A stretch of 64,000 bases of DNA, from NCBI GenBank assembly GCA_033763555.1, contig JANRKK010000039.1:12175-76174 (forward strand), in the 5' to 3' direction. Below the pieces are notes generated by a model. The model made no database searches, was not told the DNA's origin, and worked only from the letters and a program-made list of their open reading frames with translations. Shown here in pieces: positions 52,662 through 60,958 of this stretch; the first letter of the stretch is position 1, and each line of letters starts with the position of its first letter. This DNA comes from JALYJG01 sp033763555 (GTDB lineage Bacteria; Pseudomonadota; Alphaproteobacteria; UBA9219). The position numbers were made by a program, and so were the translations under genes.

Positions 52662-53078
52662 ATGGCTCGCGTAACAGTTGAAGATTGTGTGTTGCAGGTT
52701 CCCAATCGCTTCGATTTGGTGATGCTTTCCGCGCACCGCGCACGCGCATTGACCTCAGGCGCCGAGCTGAAAGTCGAACGTGACCGCGATAAAAATCCGG
52801 TCGTCGCCCTGCGCGAAATCGCTGAACAGCGGCTGGAACTGGGCGGATTGGAAGAATCCCTCATCAAAAGCCTGCAAAAACGCATTGAGCCCGATCAACC
52901 GGAAGAAGAAGTGGTTGAATTGATGGCTGGCGAACAGCAAAGCTGGATTACGGGCAATGATGAGGATGAAGCCGAAGGCGAAGCAGAATTCAGCGGCGAT
53001 GAAGAGGAAGCAGCCGTTGAAGAAGGTGAATTTAATCTTAACAAGAATTCTTTTGAGGATGCACAACCAATTGACTGA
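52662..53078 (+). CDS. rpoZ: RNA polymerase omega subunit
   Basis: Small subunit that helps assemble beta-prime and binds ppGpp. 138 residues. Family start MARVTVEDCVLQVPNRFDLV, LSAHRARALTSGAELKVERD, NPVVALREIAEQRLEL. C-terminal half is a long, strongly acidic tail (EDEAEGEAEFSGDEEEAAVE), as in alphaproteobacterial omega. relA/spoT, the usual next gene, is not here; a HAD phosphatase follows. Confidence 0.96.
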   Translation: MARVTVEDCVLQVPNRFDLVMLSAHRARALTSGAELKVERDRDKNPVVALREIAEQRLELGGLEESLIKSLQKRIEPDQPEEEVVELMAGEQQSWITGNDEDEAEGEAEFSGDEEEAAVEEGEFNLNKNSFEDAQPID

Positions 53079-53095
53079 TCAACTTACAGCAACCA

Positions 53096-53104
53096 TGTTA
53101 CAAT
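53096..53104 (+). promoter_or_regulatory. Extended -10 promoter of the HAD gene
   Basis: TGT followed by TACAAT (53099-53104), identical to the box before the gene at 43836. No -35 at normal spacing (TTGACT is 22 bases away). Confidence 0.35.
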
Positions 53105-53156
53105 AAAACTATTTCGATATCTGACAGTTAGATATTTATTATCGAGTTTGCCCTGT

Positions 53157-53867
53157 ATGACTCAATTTGCTACTGCCCTTTTCGACAATGACGGCTGTCT
53201 TATCGACAGTGAACATCTTCATTTTCAAGCCATAGACGCTGTTACCACGGAACATGGTGGTGGTCACATATCAACCCATGAATGGTGGGAACATTGTTCA
53301 GGCAAAGGACACAAAGCCATATATACGTGGCTTACAGGGAAAACGCCTCGATTTGGCCATGCTATATCGGAAAATGATTTTACCCGTATATGCTTGGCTA
53401 GTTACGAAAGACTGATCGATATCGGCCTGTTGCGAATTAAACCAGGAATGATGGAAGTCTGCCAAAGAATACAAAAAACTGGAATACCAATGGCTACCGT
53501 ATCAAACACACTTCATGATACTGTCGTAAAGGGGTTTAATAGTGTTGGCCTTTTACCCTATATGCAAGCGATTATATGTCCTGATGATTTACCGATAGGA
53601 ATGCTCCGAAAACCTTCGCCAGCCCCCTGGATATATGCCGCTCGCAAGCTATGTGGCGGATCCGTCAAGATGACCAATGTGCTGGCATTTGAAGACTCGG
53701 GTGCTGGTGTTTGGTCTGCATATGTCGCCCGTTGTAGGGTTCATCAGATCCGTTATCATCTCTTTGAAAGTGAAAAGTATGTAGCCCCCGCCAATCCTTG
53801 TGCTGTCACTCACTCCGCGACTCCGACTCAGCTGTTGTTAGCTATGGACAAACTCTTTCCTTGTTAA
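53157..53867 (+). CDS. HAD-superfamily phosphatase, beta-PGM-like
   Basis: 236 residues, AT-rich. Motif I FDNDGCLIDSE, a four-helix cap (about 20-85), motif II VSNT, Lys of motif III in RKPSPAPWIYAARKL, motif IV FEDSGAGVWSA. So a sugar-phosphate or nucleotide phosphatase/mutase; substrate unknown. ATG 53157 is preferred to TTG 53148, but neither has a clear ribosome site. Sits alone after rpoZ. Composition unlike its neighbours suggests transfer. The 298-bp gap that follows (53868-54165) is AT-rich and holds no gene that I can support. Confidence 0.82.
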   Translation: MTQFATALFDNDGCLIDSEHLHFQAIDAVTTEHGGGHISTHEWWEHCSGKGHKAIYTWLTGKTPRFGHAISENDFTRICLASYERLIDIGLLRIKPGMMEVCQRIQKTGIPMATVSNTLHDTVVKGFNSVGLLPYMQAIICPDDLPIGMLRKPSPAPWIYAARKLCGGSVKMTNVLAFEDSGAGVWSAYVARCRVHQIRYHLFESEKYVAPANPCAVTHSATPTQLLLAMDKLFPC

Positions 53868-54165
53868 GGATACAAAATCCCCATTTTGAATTGAGCTAAA
53901 GCATTTTGCACATGGCGTTGAGTCGCAACCCATCACCATGAGCAATTATATTACATTGGTTACATATATTTTTTATTATAATTTCTCGAGTCGTATTTTT
54001 CCGGGTCTTTTATGCTGAGGCAAAAACCCATTTGAAATCAATAAGTAAAACTCAGAGATCCAGTTTCTTATCCCCAGAAAAGAAACAAATTCTTATAGAA
54101 AAAAGGAAATTCGGCGTTGACAGCCCAGGTCGATCAGAACATCTTCCCGTCCACATTCCCTGAAA

Positions 54166-55623
54166 TTGCCCATAGGTTATAGCTTGCTTCGATCAAGACT
54201 TGGTTTTGCCCGTTCCAATTCTTTGCGGGCCCCTGCAATAACTCCGCTTCTTCTTGCCGCAGCCTTGGCCCTGGTGGTTGGGGTGTTTGGCCATTATGCG
54301 AGCATGGGCGATGATACGGCTGCTCCTGCTGTGCAGAACACATTGCAGACCCTGTCGAAATCCGCCCCTGCGCAGGCGCTGTCCCATGCGCGTTCGGGCA
54401 TCGCCCGGGTTCTGGAGCCCAAGCCGGAAGCTGTTAGCCGTCAGGCCGAGCTGGAAAGCGGCCAGACCTTTGCCGAACTTTTGAATGAATCGGGCGTCAG
54501 CCAAGCCGACGCTACCGCCACCATGAACGCCCTGAGCAAGGTCTATGATCTGCGCCGCCTGCGAGCCGGACAGGAAATAATGCTTTTCTTCAGCCGCTCG
54601 GCTCAGAAAGAAACTTTCAGTGGCGCGGTCTTCCAGCCGGAAACCACCCGTGAGATATCCATCGCACGCAATGCCGAGGGCACCTTCGCCGCCAATGCGC
54701 GTGTGCTGCCTGTCATACGGCATCGCATGGCGGCGCAGGCTGAAATCCGCTCCTCGCTTTACGAAGCAGGCAGCCAGGCCAATATTCCCCGCGGCATTAT
54801 GGCTTCGCTGATCCGTATCTATTCCCACGATGTCGACTTCCAGCGCGACATCCACCCCGGCGACCGTTTTGAAGTTCTGTATGATCAGCCTATGACCGAA
54901 AACGGCGCACCTGTCGGCGAAGGCGCAATTATTTATGCCGCCCTGAATGTCGGCGGCAAGGTGAAGCCCGTTTACCGCGTCGTCTTCAATGACAAGACGG
55001 TCGATTATTTCGATGAAAAAGGCCGCAGCATCCGCCGCGCCCTCCTCCGTACGCCCGTCGCTGCCGCCCGCATTACCTCGGGCTTCGGCATGCGCATGCA
55101 TCCCATCCTGGGCTACAGCAAGATGCACCAGGGCATCGATTTCGGCGCCGCGACCGGAACCCCCATTTTCGCCGCAGGTAGCGGTGTCGTGCAGGAAGCC
55201 GGATTCAAGAGCGGTTATGGCCGTTATGTCCGCATCCGCCACAATGGCAGCCTGTCGACCGCCTATGGCCATATGAGCCGCTTCGCACAAAACATGCATC
55301 GCGGCGCACAGGTTAATCAGGGCGATGTTATTGGCTATGTCGGCATGTCAGGCCGCGCGACAGGCCCGCATCTGCATTATGAAGTGCAGGTCAGCGGCCG
55401 CCAGGTAAACCCCATGAGCATCAACCTGCCGACCGGACGTATTCTGGAAGGCAAGATGCTGGCGACCTTCAAGCAGGGTCTGGGAACGATCAAAAAAGAA
55501 TTCGCCTCGCTGCTGCCCAACAAAAACGCCGAACCGCAAGGCTTCATCCAGGCTTCAGGCCGTAAACTGGCCTTCCCCGCCGCCAAGAAGAACCCAAGCT
55601 GCGGTTTACGGGGTGGGTGCTGA
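54166..55623 (+). CDS. M23 family peptidoglycan endopeptidase
   Basis: About 479-485 residues. N-terminal membrane anchor (TPLLLAAALALVVGVFG, about 26-42); a LysM/OapA-like region (SGQTFAELLNESGVSQADAT, about 97-135); a beta region with IYSHDVDFQRDIHPGDRFEV; then the M23 LytM domain (about 300-425): ITSGFGMRMHPILGYSKMHQ, GIDFGAATGTPIFAAGSG, TAYGHMSRF and GRATGPHLHYEV with the zinc ligands. Active LytM endopeptidase predicted in the periplasm. No ATG before the anchor: start is TTG 54166 or TTG 54184 (better TAGG ahead). End overlaps the sigma gene by 18 bases. Confidence 0.92.
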   Translation: MPIGYSLLRSRLGFARSNSLRAPAITPLLLAAALALVVGVFGHYASMGDDTAAPAVQNTLQTLSKSAPAQALSHARSGIARVLEPKPEAVSRQAELESGQTFAELLNESGVSQADATATMNALSKVYDLRRLRAGQEIMLFFSRSAQKETFSGAVFQPETTREISIARNAEGTFAANARVLPVIRHRMAAQAEIRSSLYEAGSQANIPRGIMASLIRIYSHDVDFQRDIHPGDRFEVLYDQPMTENGAPVGEGAIIYAALNVGGKVKPVYRVVFNDKTVDYFDEKGRSIRRALLRTPVAAARITSGFGMRMHPILGYSKMHQGIDFGAATGTPIFAAGSGVVQEAGFKSGYGRYVRIRHNGSLSTAYGHMSRFAQNMHRGAQVNQGDVIGYVGMSGRATGPHLHYEVQVSGRQVNPMSINLPTGRILEGKMLATFKQGLGTIKKEFASLLPNKNAEPQGFIQASGRKLAFPAAKKNPSCGLRGGC

Positions 55624-56280
55624 AGCTGTAAGGCTCCGGCTTGCGTCGATTGTATAAACAGGCACAGCAGGCTGCGGAGATTTCTCCGATTTACCGCCTT
55701 CAATAAGAGTCAAATGGCGTTTATTGTGACGTCCATTCTCGCGATATTTTTCCATACCTAAGATTTCTGCAAGATAATTTCTAGCATAGTAAAGCCTAGA
55801 CATTACGGTTCCCTTGGGAATGTTTAACATCTCAGCAATTTCTTCGTAGCTAAAATCCGAAACTAGTAGTTCCACGACGCGGCGATGGTCTTTAGTGAGA
55901 CACGCCACAGCTCTTTTCCAAGGTGCAAGCTCCGCTGCCTCTATAAGATGTTCCAAAGGCCCATTTGCGGGGCTGGAGCAAGAATCATATATATCGGCTT
56001 CCTCGCCACCCTCCGTCGATAAATAAGTAACAAATTCTGGATGACGTTTTCTTGCTCTCTCTTCGTCCAAAAGAGTATTATACGCTATTCTATAAAGCCA
56101 CCCATAAACGCTACTCCTGCCTTCAAAACTGTCCAAACTTCTCAATGCCTTCAAAAAAGTAGCTTGAAGAATATCTTCAGTGCGTTGTTTATCGCCGCGG
56201 CAAAGCTTATAGAACCTGCTGCGAAGGTTTCCCTGACATTCTTCAACCGCTTGCGCAAATTCATCTTTCGTCAATGGCAT
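55606..56280 (-). CDS. ECF-type RNA polymerase sigma factor
   Basis: 224 residues. Sigma-2 region (about 15-80) with DILQATFLKALRSLDSFEGR and WLYRIAYNTLLDEERARKR; sigma-4 helix-turn-helix (about 140-190) in LTKDHRRVVELLVSDFSYEE, IAEMLNIPKGTVMSRLYYAR. A 45-residue basic tail follows that is not part of the core. AT-rich compared with neighbours. ATG 56280 has GCGGGG upstream. No anti-sigma gene is adjacent (neighbours are an M23 peptidase and comM), so its control is not visible here. Confidence 0.9.
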   Translation of the reverse strand: MPLTKDEFAQAVEECQGNLRSRFYKLCRGDKQRTEDILQATFLKALRSLDSFEGRSSVYGWLYRIAYNTLLDEERARKRHPEFVTYLSTEGGEEADIYDSCSSPANGPLEHLIEAAELAPWKRAVACLTKDHRRVVELLVSDFSYEEIAEMLNIPKGTVMSRLYYARNYLAEILGMEKYRENGRHNKRHLTLIEGGKSEKSPQPAVPVYTIDASRSLTASAPTP

Positions 56281-56440
56281 ATATCCCCGCTTATGATGAG
56301 CTATAATAAAAACACATTCTTCAATAAGCGTGACATGCAAGAAAAAAGACGGCAAGCCAGAATCGTCTAAACCGCCACCGAGTCGTAAAGGCCGTGACTA
56401 TCAATCATAAATATGATTAAATCGGTTCGACGGCATAGAA

Positions 56441-57976
56441 TTACCTGCCAAGATTCAACTTCCGGTAGCTTAGCGCTTCGGCGATATGGACGCGCTGCAC
56501 CGCTTCCGCACCCGCGAGATCGGCCAGGGTACGCGCTACGCGCAGGACGCGATGATAACCGCGGGCAGACAATTTTAACTGTTCGGTCGCTTGGGTGAGC
56601 AAGGCTCGGCCCGCCTGATCGGGCGCAGCTACCTGCTCAAGCAATTCTCCATCTGCCTCAGCGTTTGTGCGCGGAATGGGCGTATTCGTCTGATTGTCAT
56701 TAGCTAGTTTTTTATAACGCTCTGCCTGCGCCGTACGGGCAGCGGCAATGCGCGCAGCGACGGCCGCCGTATCCTCGCGCGGCGGCGGCAGGCTGAGGTC
56801 GGTGGCACTGACGGCAGGCACTTCCACATGGCAATCGATACGGTCGAACAGCGGACCTGAGATTTTCGACTGGTAATCCACGGCGCATTTCGGCGCACGG
56901 CCACAGGTTTGCGCCGGATCGTCAAGATGACCGCAGCGGCAGGGATTCATCGCCGCGATCAATTGCACCCGCGCCGGATAGGTCACATGATGGTTGGCGC
57001 GGGAGACAACCGCCCTGCCCGTCTCCAAAGGCTGTCGTAAAGCTTCCAGCGTCGGCCGCTGAAACTCCGGCAATTCATCGAGGAACAGCACACCATTATG
57101 CGCCAGCGAAATCTCCCCCGGCTTGGCGCGCATCCCGCCGCCCACCAAGGCAGGCAGTGATGCCGAGTGATGCGGGTCGCGGAACGGCCGACGGCGCAGC
57201 AATTTGCCGTCTTCCAGCAAGCCCGCCAGCGAATGGATCATGGAAACTTCCAGTGCCTCATCCGGCGCCAGCAACGGCAACAGGCCCGGCAGGCGCGACG
57301 CCAGCATGCTCTTGCCCGAACCCGGCGGGCCGATCATCAGCAGATTATGGCCACCCGCCGCAGCAACCTCGAGTGCACGTTTGGCGCTTTCCTGTCCCTT
57401 GATGTCGCGGAGGTCGGCAAAGGCCCCATCCCCGCTCTGCATCCTCGGTTCAGGCCGACCCAACACCTGCGTGCCCTTAAAATGATTGATGAGGGCCAGC
57501 AGCGAAGGCGCTGCGAGAACCTCTAAATCTCCCGCCCAAACAGCCTCACCGCCGTTCCTGACCGGGCAAATCAGACCCCGGTTATGGGCGCTGGCTGTCA
57601 CGGCGGCAGGCAGAACCCCGGCCACGGGCGACAGGGCTCCGTCCAGTGCCAGTTCACCCAGCGCCGTATAGCGGGCCATTTCTTCCTGAGGCAGCACACC
57701 CATCCCGGCCAGCAGGGCCAGAGCGATGGGCAGATCAAAATGTGAGCCTTCCTTGAGCACATCGGCAGGCGCGAGATTGACGGTAATGCGTCGCGCGGGC
57801 AGCGCAAGGCCAAGCGCAAACAAAGCCGCGCGGACACGCTCGCGGCTTTCGGCGACTGCCTTGTCTGGCAGGCCAACAAGATTGAAGCACACCACACCCG
57901 CCGACATCTGGACCTGAACGTCGATGTCGAGGGTTTTCGTGCCTTCAAACGCAACCGTAGAAATACGGGCAACCAA
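56441..57976 (-). CDS. comM: ComM/YifB-type AAA ATPase
   Basis: 511 residues. N-terminal Lon-like fold (VQMSAGVVCFNLVGLPDKAV, SRERVRAALFALGLALP), central Mg-chelatase-like ATPase with Walker A LLMIGPPGSGKSMLASRLPG, GEISLAHNGVLFLDELPEFQ, zinc-like CRCGHLDDPAQTC, and a helical C-terminus RGYHRVLRVARTLADLAGAE. ComM is a branch-migration helicase for natural transformation. With comEC at 28282 it supports possible competence. Terminates before an AT-rich gap holding nothing evident. Confidence 0.94.
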   Translation of the reverse strand: MVARISTVAFEGTKTLDIDVQVQMSAGVVCFNLVGLPDKAVAESRERVRAALFALGLALPARRITVNLAPADVLKEGSHFDLPIALALLAGMGVLPQEEMARYTALGELALDGALSPVAGVLPAAVTASAHNRGLICPVRNGGEAVWAGDLEVLAAPSLLALINHFKGTQVLGRPEPRMQSGDGAFADLRDIKGQESAKRALEVAAAGGHNLLMIGPPGSGKSMLASRLPGLLPLLAPDEALEVSMIHSLAGLLEDGKLLRRRPFRDPHHSASLPALVGGGMRAKPGEISLAHNGVLFLDELPEFQRPTLEALRQPLETGRAVVSRANHHVTYPARVQLIAAMNPCRCGHLDDPAQTCGRAPKCAVDYQSKISGPLFDRIDCHVEVPAVSATDLSLPPPREDTAAVAARIAAARTAQAERYKKLANDNQTNTPIPRTNAEADGELLEQVAAPDQAGRALLTQATEQLKLSARGYHRVLRVARTLADLAGAEAVQRVHIAEALSYRKLNLGR

Positions 57977-58058
57977 GGGAGATGGCCTTCAGGAGGGAAT
58001 ACTTGTGTATTCTGGTAGCACTTCAGGCACTGCAAGCCAAGGTTGTCGTAACCGCCTG

Positions 58059-59294
58059 CTAGCCTTTGATTTGCCCCGTTTTTGCCAGCGCGCGGGCATG
58101 AACGCTCAGGACGCTGAGGAAACCTTCGGAATCCTTGTGGTCGAAGGTGCCTTCGGCTTCCATCGAACCGTCATTGGTGAAAAGCGAATGCGGCGCATCC
58201 AACGTCGCGACATAGGACACATTCCCCTTATAGAGGGACACTTTCACTGTGCCCGTCGCTAGAGTAGCGGTTTCTTTGATCGCCTTGCGCGCCATACGCG
58301 TGGCGACATCATTCCAGTAGCCCTGATAAAGCTGCTTGGTGATGGTCAGCGATAGACTGTCAAATAATTCCCGCGAACGACGGTCGAGAATAAGCTGCAA
58401 CAGGAACGCGTAGCACATGCCGAGCAATTCCATGCCGGGCGCTTCATACACACCACGCGACTTCACGCCGACAAAGCGGTTTTCGACAAGATGCAGCCCG
58501 ATACCGACGCCATGCTTGCCGCCGATCTGGTTCGCCAGCGTCATCGCCTGAAACGCATCGACCGACTTGCCATTGATACTGACGGGCGAACCCTTCTCAA
58601 ACCGCACGGTGAATTCTTCTGGCTTCTCCGGCGCGTCCTTGGGCCAGACGCCCATTTCCGGCGTGACGAATTGCGCGGGCGTCGAGAGCAGTTCCAGCTT
58701 ACCGCCCTCATGTGTCAGGCCGAGGAGATTGGCATCGGTTGAATAGGGTTTCTCACGCGAGGCTTTGATCGGCAGGCCGTGCTGCTCGCAATATTCGATC
58801 ATCTGGATACGACCGCCGAAGCGGTTGAGGAACGCCTCATCGCGCCAGGGCGCATAAACACCAAAGCTCGGCTCCAGCATGTTGGTGATGAGCTGAAACC
58901 GCACCTGATCATTGCCGCGGCCTGTCGCACCATGGCCCAGAACTTTCAAGCCACGCTTTTTCATCTCCGGCAGGATGCCAGCGGCTGTCACCTGTCGCCC
59001 GAACGGCGTCGTCACCCAATAGCGACCTTCGTAACAGGTTTGCGCCTGGATGCCCTCAATACCGATCTCGGCCATTTCCTTGTGCAAAGGCACGCCGACG
59101 AAATCGACCGCGCCGCAAGCACGCATGCGCTTCTCAATCGCGCCGAAATCGGTTTCATCCGGCTGCGCCAGATCAGCCGTGAAGCAGACGACCTTGACGC
59201 CCTGCTCGGTCAGCCAATGGGTGATTGTGCAGCTGTCGAGCCCGCCCGAGGCGGCGAAAGCGATGGTTTGGCCTTTCAGGTCTTTGACGTTCAT
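58059..59294 (-). CDS. argG: Argininosuccinate synthase
   Basis: Condenses citrulline and aspartate with ATP in arginine synthesis. 411 residues. P-loop FAASGGLDSCTITHWL, VVCFTADLAQPDE, ATGRGNDQVRF, LLGLTHEGGKLELLSTP, GIGLHLVENRFVGVKSRGVY, and MCYAFLLQLILDR. ATG 59294 gives the family start (MNVKDLKGQTIAFAASGG); upstream 24 codons are AT-rich and not conserved in pattern. Divergent from flhF. No other arg gene in the window. Confidence 0.96.
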   Translation of the reverse strand: MNVKDLKGQTIAFAASGGLDSCTITHWLTEQGVKVVCFTADLAQPDETDFGAIEKRMRACGAVDFVGVPLHKEMAEIGIEGIQAQTCYEGRYWVTTPFGRQVTAAGILPEMKKRGLKVLGHGATGRGNDQVRFQLITNMLEPSFGVYAPWRDEAFLNRFGGRIQMIEYCEQHGLPIKASREKPYSTDANLLGLTHEGGKLELLSTPAQFVTPEMGVWPKDAPEKPEEFTVRFEKGSPVSINGKSVDAFQAMTLANQIGGKHGVGIGLHLVENRFVGVKSRGVYEAPGMELLGMCYAFLLQLILDRRSRELFDSLSLTITKQLYQGYWNDVATRMARKAIKETATLATGTVKVSLYKGNVSYVATLDAPHSLFTNDGSMEAEGTFDHKDSEGFLSVLSVHARALAKTGQIKG

Positions 59295-59337
59295 TTCACG
59301 GTTCCATAGATGTTTCGGGTGATCAAAAGTCTTTTCT

Positions 59338-59366
59338 GCTATCGAAATTACGGCTAGTTTTGTCAA
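59338..59366 (-). promoter_or_regulatory. Candidate argG promoter
   Basis: On the minus strand TTGACA (59361-59366), a 17-base spacer and GATAGC (59338-59343, three of six to TATAAT), about 40 bases before the argG start. Confidence 0.4.
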
Positions 59367-59405
59367 GCTTTAAAAGAATCTCGTTCCGGTTTCCGCGGCC
59401 CTTTC

Positions 59406-60410
59406 ATGCGCCTGAAGTCTTTTCACGGCCCCAGTTTGAATGACGCCATGCGCCTTGTGCGTGAGGCTTTGGGCGATAACGCCATCATCGTGGCCACCCG
59501 CGACGATGAAATGGGCGGCGTGCGCGTCACCGCCGCCATCGACGACCCGCCACCTGCTTCGGCTGCACCTGCAACGGCATCGGCAGCCTTGCCGGAAGTG
59601 CCGGATGGTTCCGAAGCGCTGGAAACCATTGCCGAAGCCCTGACCCGACATCAGCTGCCGCATCATCTGGCTGAGCGGCTGATGGCAACGGCCACACAAT
59701 TCGCCAATGACGACCCCGTGCTGGCGCTCGGCGCTGCTTTTGATACGCATTTCAAGTTCCAGCCGATTGTGGAAGAGAAGCCGGGCAAGCCGCTGATCCT
59801 TGTCGGGCCGCCGGGCGCGGGCAAAACCCTGTGCATCGCCAAACTTGCAACGCGGGCGGCAATGGCAAAAAGACCCGTCACCGTCATCAGCACAGATTTT
59901 GAACGCGCAGGCGGCATGGAGCAGCTGGCAGCTTTTACCCGCCTGCTCAAGCTTAATCTGGTTGAGATCGAGGATGCCCATGCCCTGCGCGAAATGGTCA
60001 ATATGCAGCAAGGCAGTCATATTTTTGTCGATACACCCGGCGGCAATCCTTTCAACGAGGCCGAAAAGAAACAGACACAGGATTTGGTCAAGGCCGCGGG
60101 TGGCGACGCGACACTCGTCCTGCCCGCAGGATTGGATGCTGCCGAAGCGCTGGAAATGGCGCAGACTTTCCGCAGCATCGGCGCTGTGCGTATTCTGCTG
60201 ACGCGGCTGGATATGGTGAAACGTTTCGGCAGTGCCCTGCATGTAGCGTTCGAGGCGCAATTGCCTCTGGCGAATTTCAGCGCCTCGGGCAAAGTGACCG
60301 AACCGCCCGCGCCGCTTAACCCCGTGGCACTGGCGAGGTTGGTGCTTTACGGCACAACAGCCAGCGAGCAAGCCCAAAACCGCAACACAGCGGCAAAGTC
60401 AGCGGGATAA
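59406..60410 (+). CDS. flhF: FlhF-like SRP-family GTPase
   Basis: Sets flagellar number and position. 334 residues. N-terminal FlhF signature MRLKSFHGPSLNDAMRLVRE, ALGDNAIIVATRDDE; a short Ala/Pro linker; then the SRP GTPase with G1 GPPGAGKT (134-141), VISTDFERAGGMEQLAAFTR, DTPGGNPF (209-216) and LLTRLDMVKRFG. DTPGG and TRLD fit the family. No other flagellar gene is in the window; it stands alone between argG and two unknown genes, sharing 12 bases with the end of the convergent one. Confidence 0.87.
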   Translation: MRLKSFHGPSLNDAMRLVREALGDNAIIVATRDDEMGGVRVTAAIDDPPPASAAPATASAALPEVPDGSEALETIAEALTRHQLPHHLAERLMATATQFANDDPVLALGAAFDTHFKFQPIVEEKPGKPLILVGPPGAGKTLCIAKLATRAAMAKRPVTVISTDFERAGGMEQLAAFTRLLKLNLVEIEDAHALREMVNMQQGSHIFVDTPGGNPFNEAEKKQTQDLVKAAGGDATLVLPAGLDAAEALEMAQTFRSIGAVRILLTRLDMVKRFGSALHVAFEAQLPLANFSASGKVTEPPAPLNPVALARLVLYGTTASEQAQNRNTAAKSAG

Positions 60411-60935
60411 AGCACGAGGCACAGAATGCAGGTGTCCGGTGCGTATACGTTGAAGACGCGAGGAAACATGTTCAATGGGCCTTTGAGGGCTTAACGAAGC
60501 CAGAGCTTTTTGAAATGAGTCCTGATCGACCAAGTTTGTCCCCGCAGTTTCCCTAGCAATATCAGATGCCTCAATAAGTCGCCGGAAGTTTTTGGGGTCT
60601 AATTGCTCATCAGAATGCATCTGGTGAACAAGGTTTAAAAATTCTGCCAAATCATCAATATCCAAAGGCTTGTTGCAAATTAAAACCAAGGGAGTTTTTT
60701 GAAGAGAAAAGAAGGCATCATCGAAATATGCCGCCTCTGTTAAATGGGCGAGCTGAATGATATCAACAATCATTAACTCCGGCTGTAGGCAACCGTGCTT
60801 TGTTGCCGTTTCTAAATCCACTTCACAATCTCGCAAGACGGCAAAAGTTTTTCCAAGAGGCGAACATACGGAATCCAGATGCTGTTCATGGCATTCCCGC
60901 ATGGAGCGGCGCGGAACTGAGATGATCTGAGTCAT
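60399..60935 (-). CDS. Single-unit member of an unrecognised repeat family
   Basis: 178 residues. One copy of a unit found twice in the next gene. Unit landmarks: QIIS (3-6), LGKTFAVLRD (27-36), PELMIVD (52-58), TPLVLIC (81-87), PKNFRRLIEASDIA (114-127) and FQKALASL (141-148). The alternating beta-alpha pattern and the PELxIVD strand loosely recall response-regulator receivers, but the usual acidic pair and Lys are missing. A 30-residue basic tail ends the protein. No signal or membrane part. AT-rich. 23 bp after the two-unit gene, probably one operon. No named family recognised. Confidence 0.72.
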   Translation of the reverse strand: MTQIISVPRRSMRECHEQHLDSVCSPLGKTFAVLRDCEVDLETATKHGCLQPELMIVDIIQLAHLTEAAYFDDAFFSLQKTPLVLICNKPLDIDDLAEFLNLVHQMHSDEQLDPKNFRRLIEASDIARETAGTNLVDQDSFQKALASLSPQRPIEHVSSRLQRIRTGHLHSVPRALSR

Positions 60936-60958
60936 GGGCTATGTCTTTTGGCTTGCGA

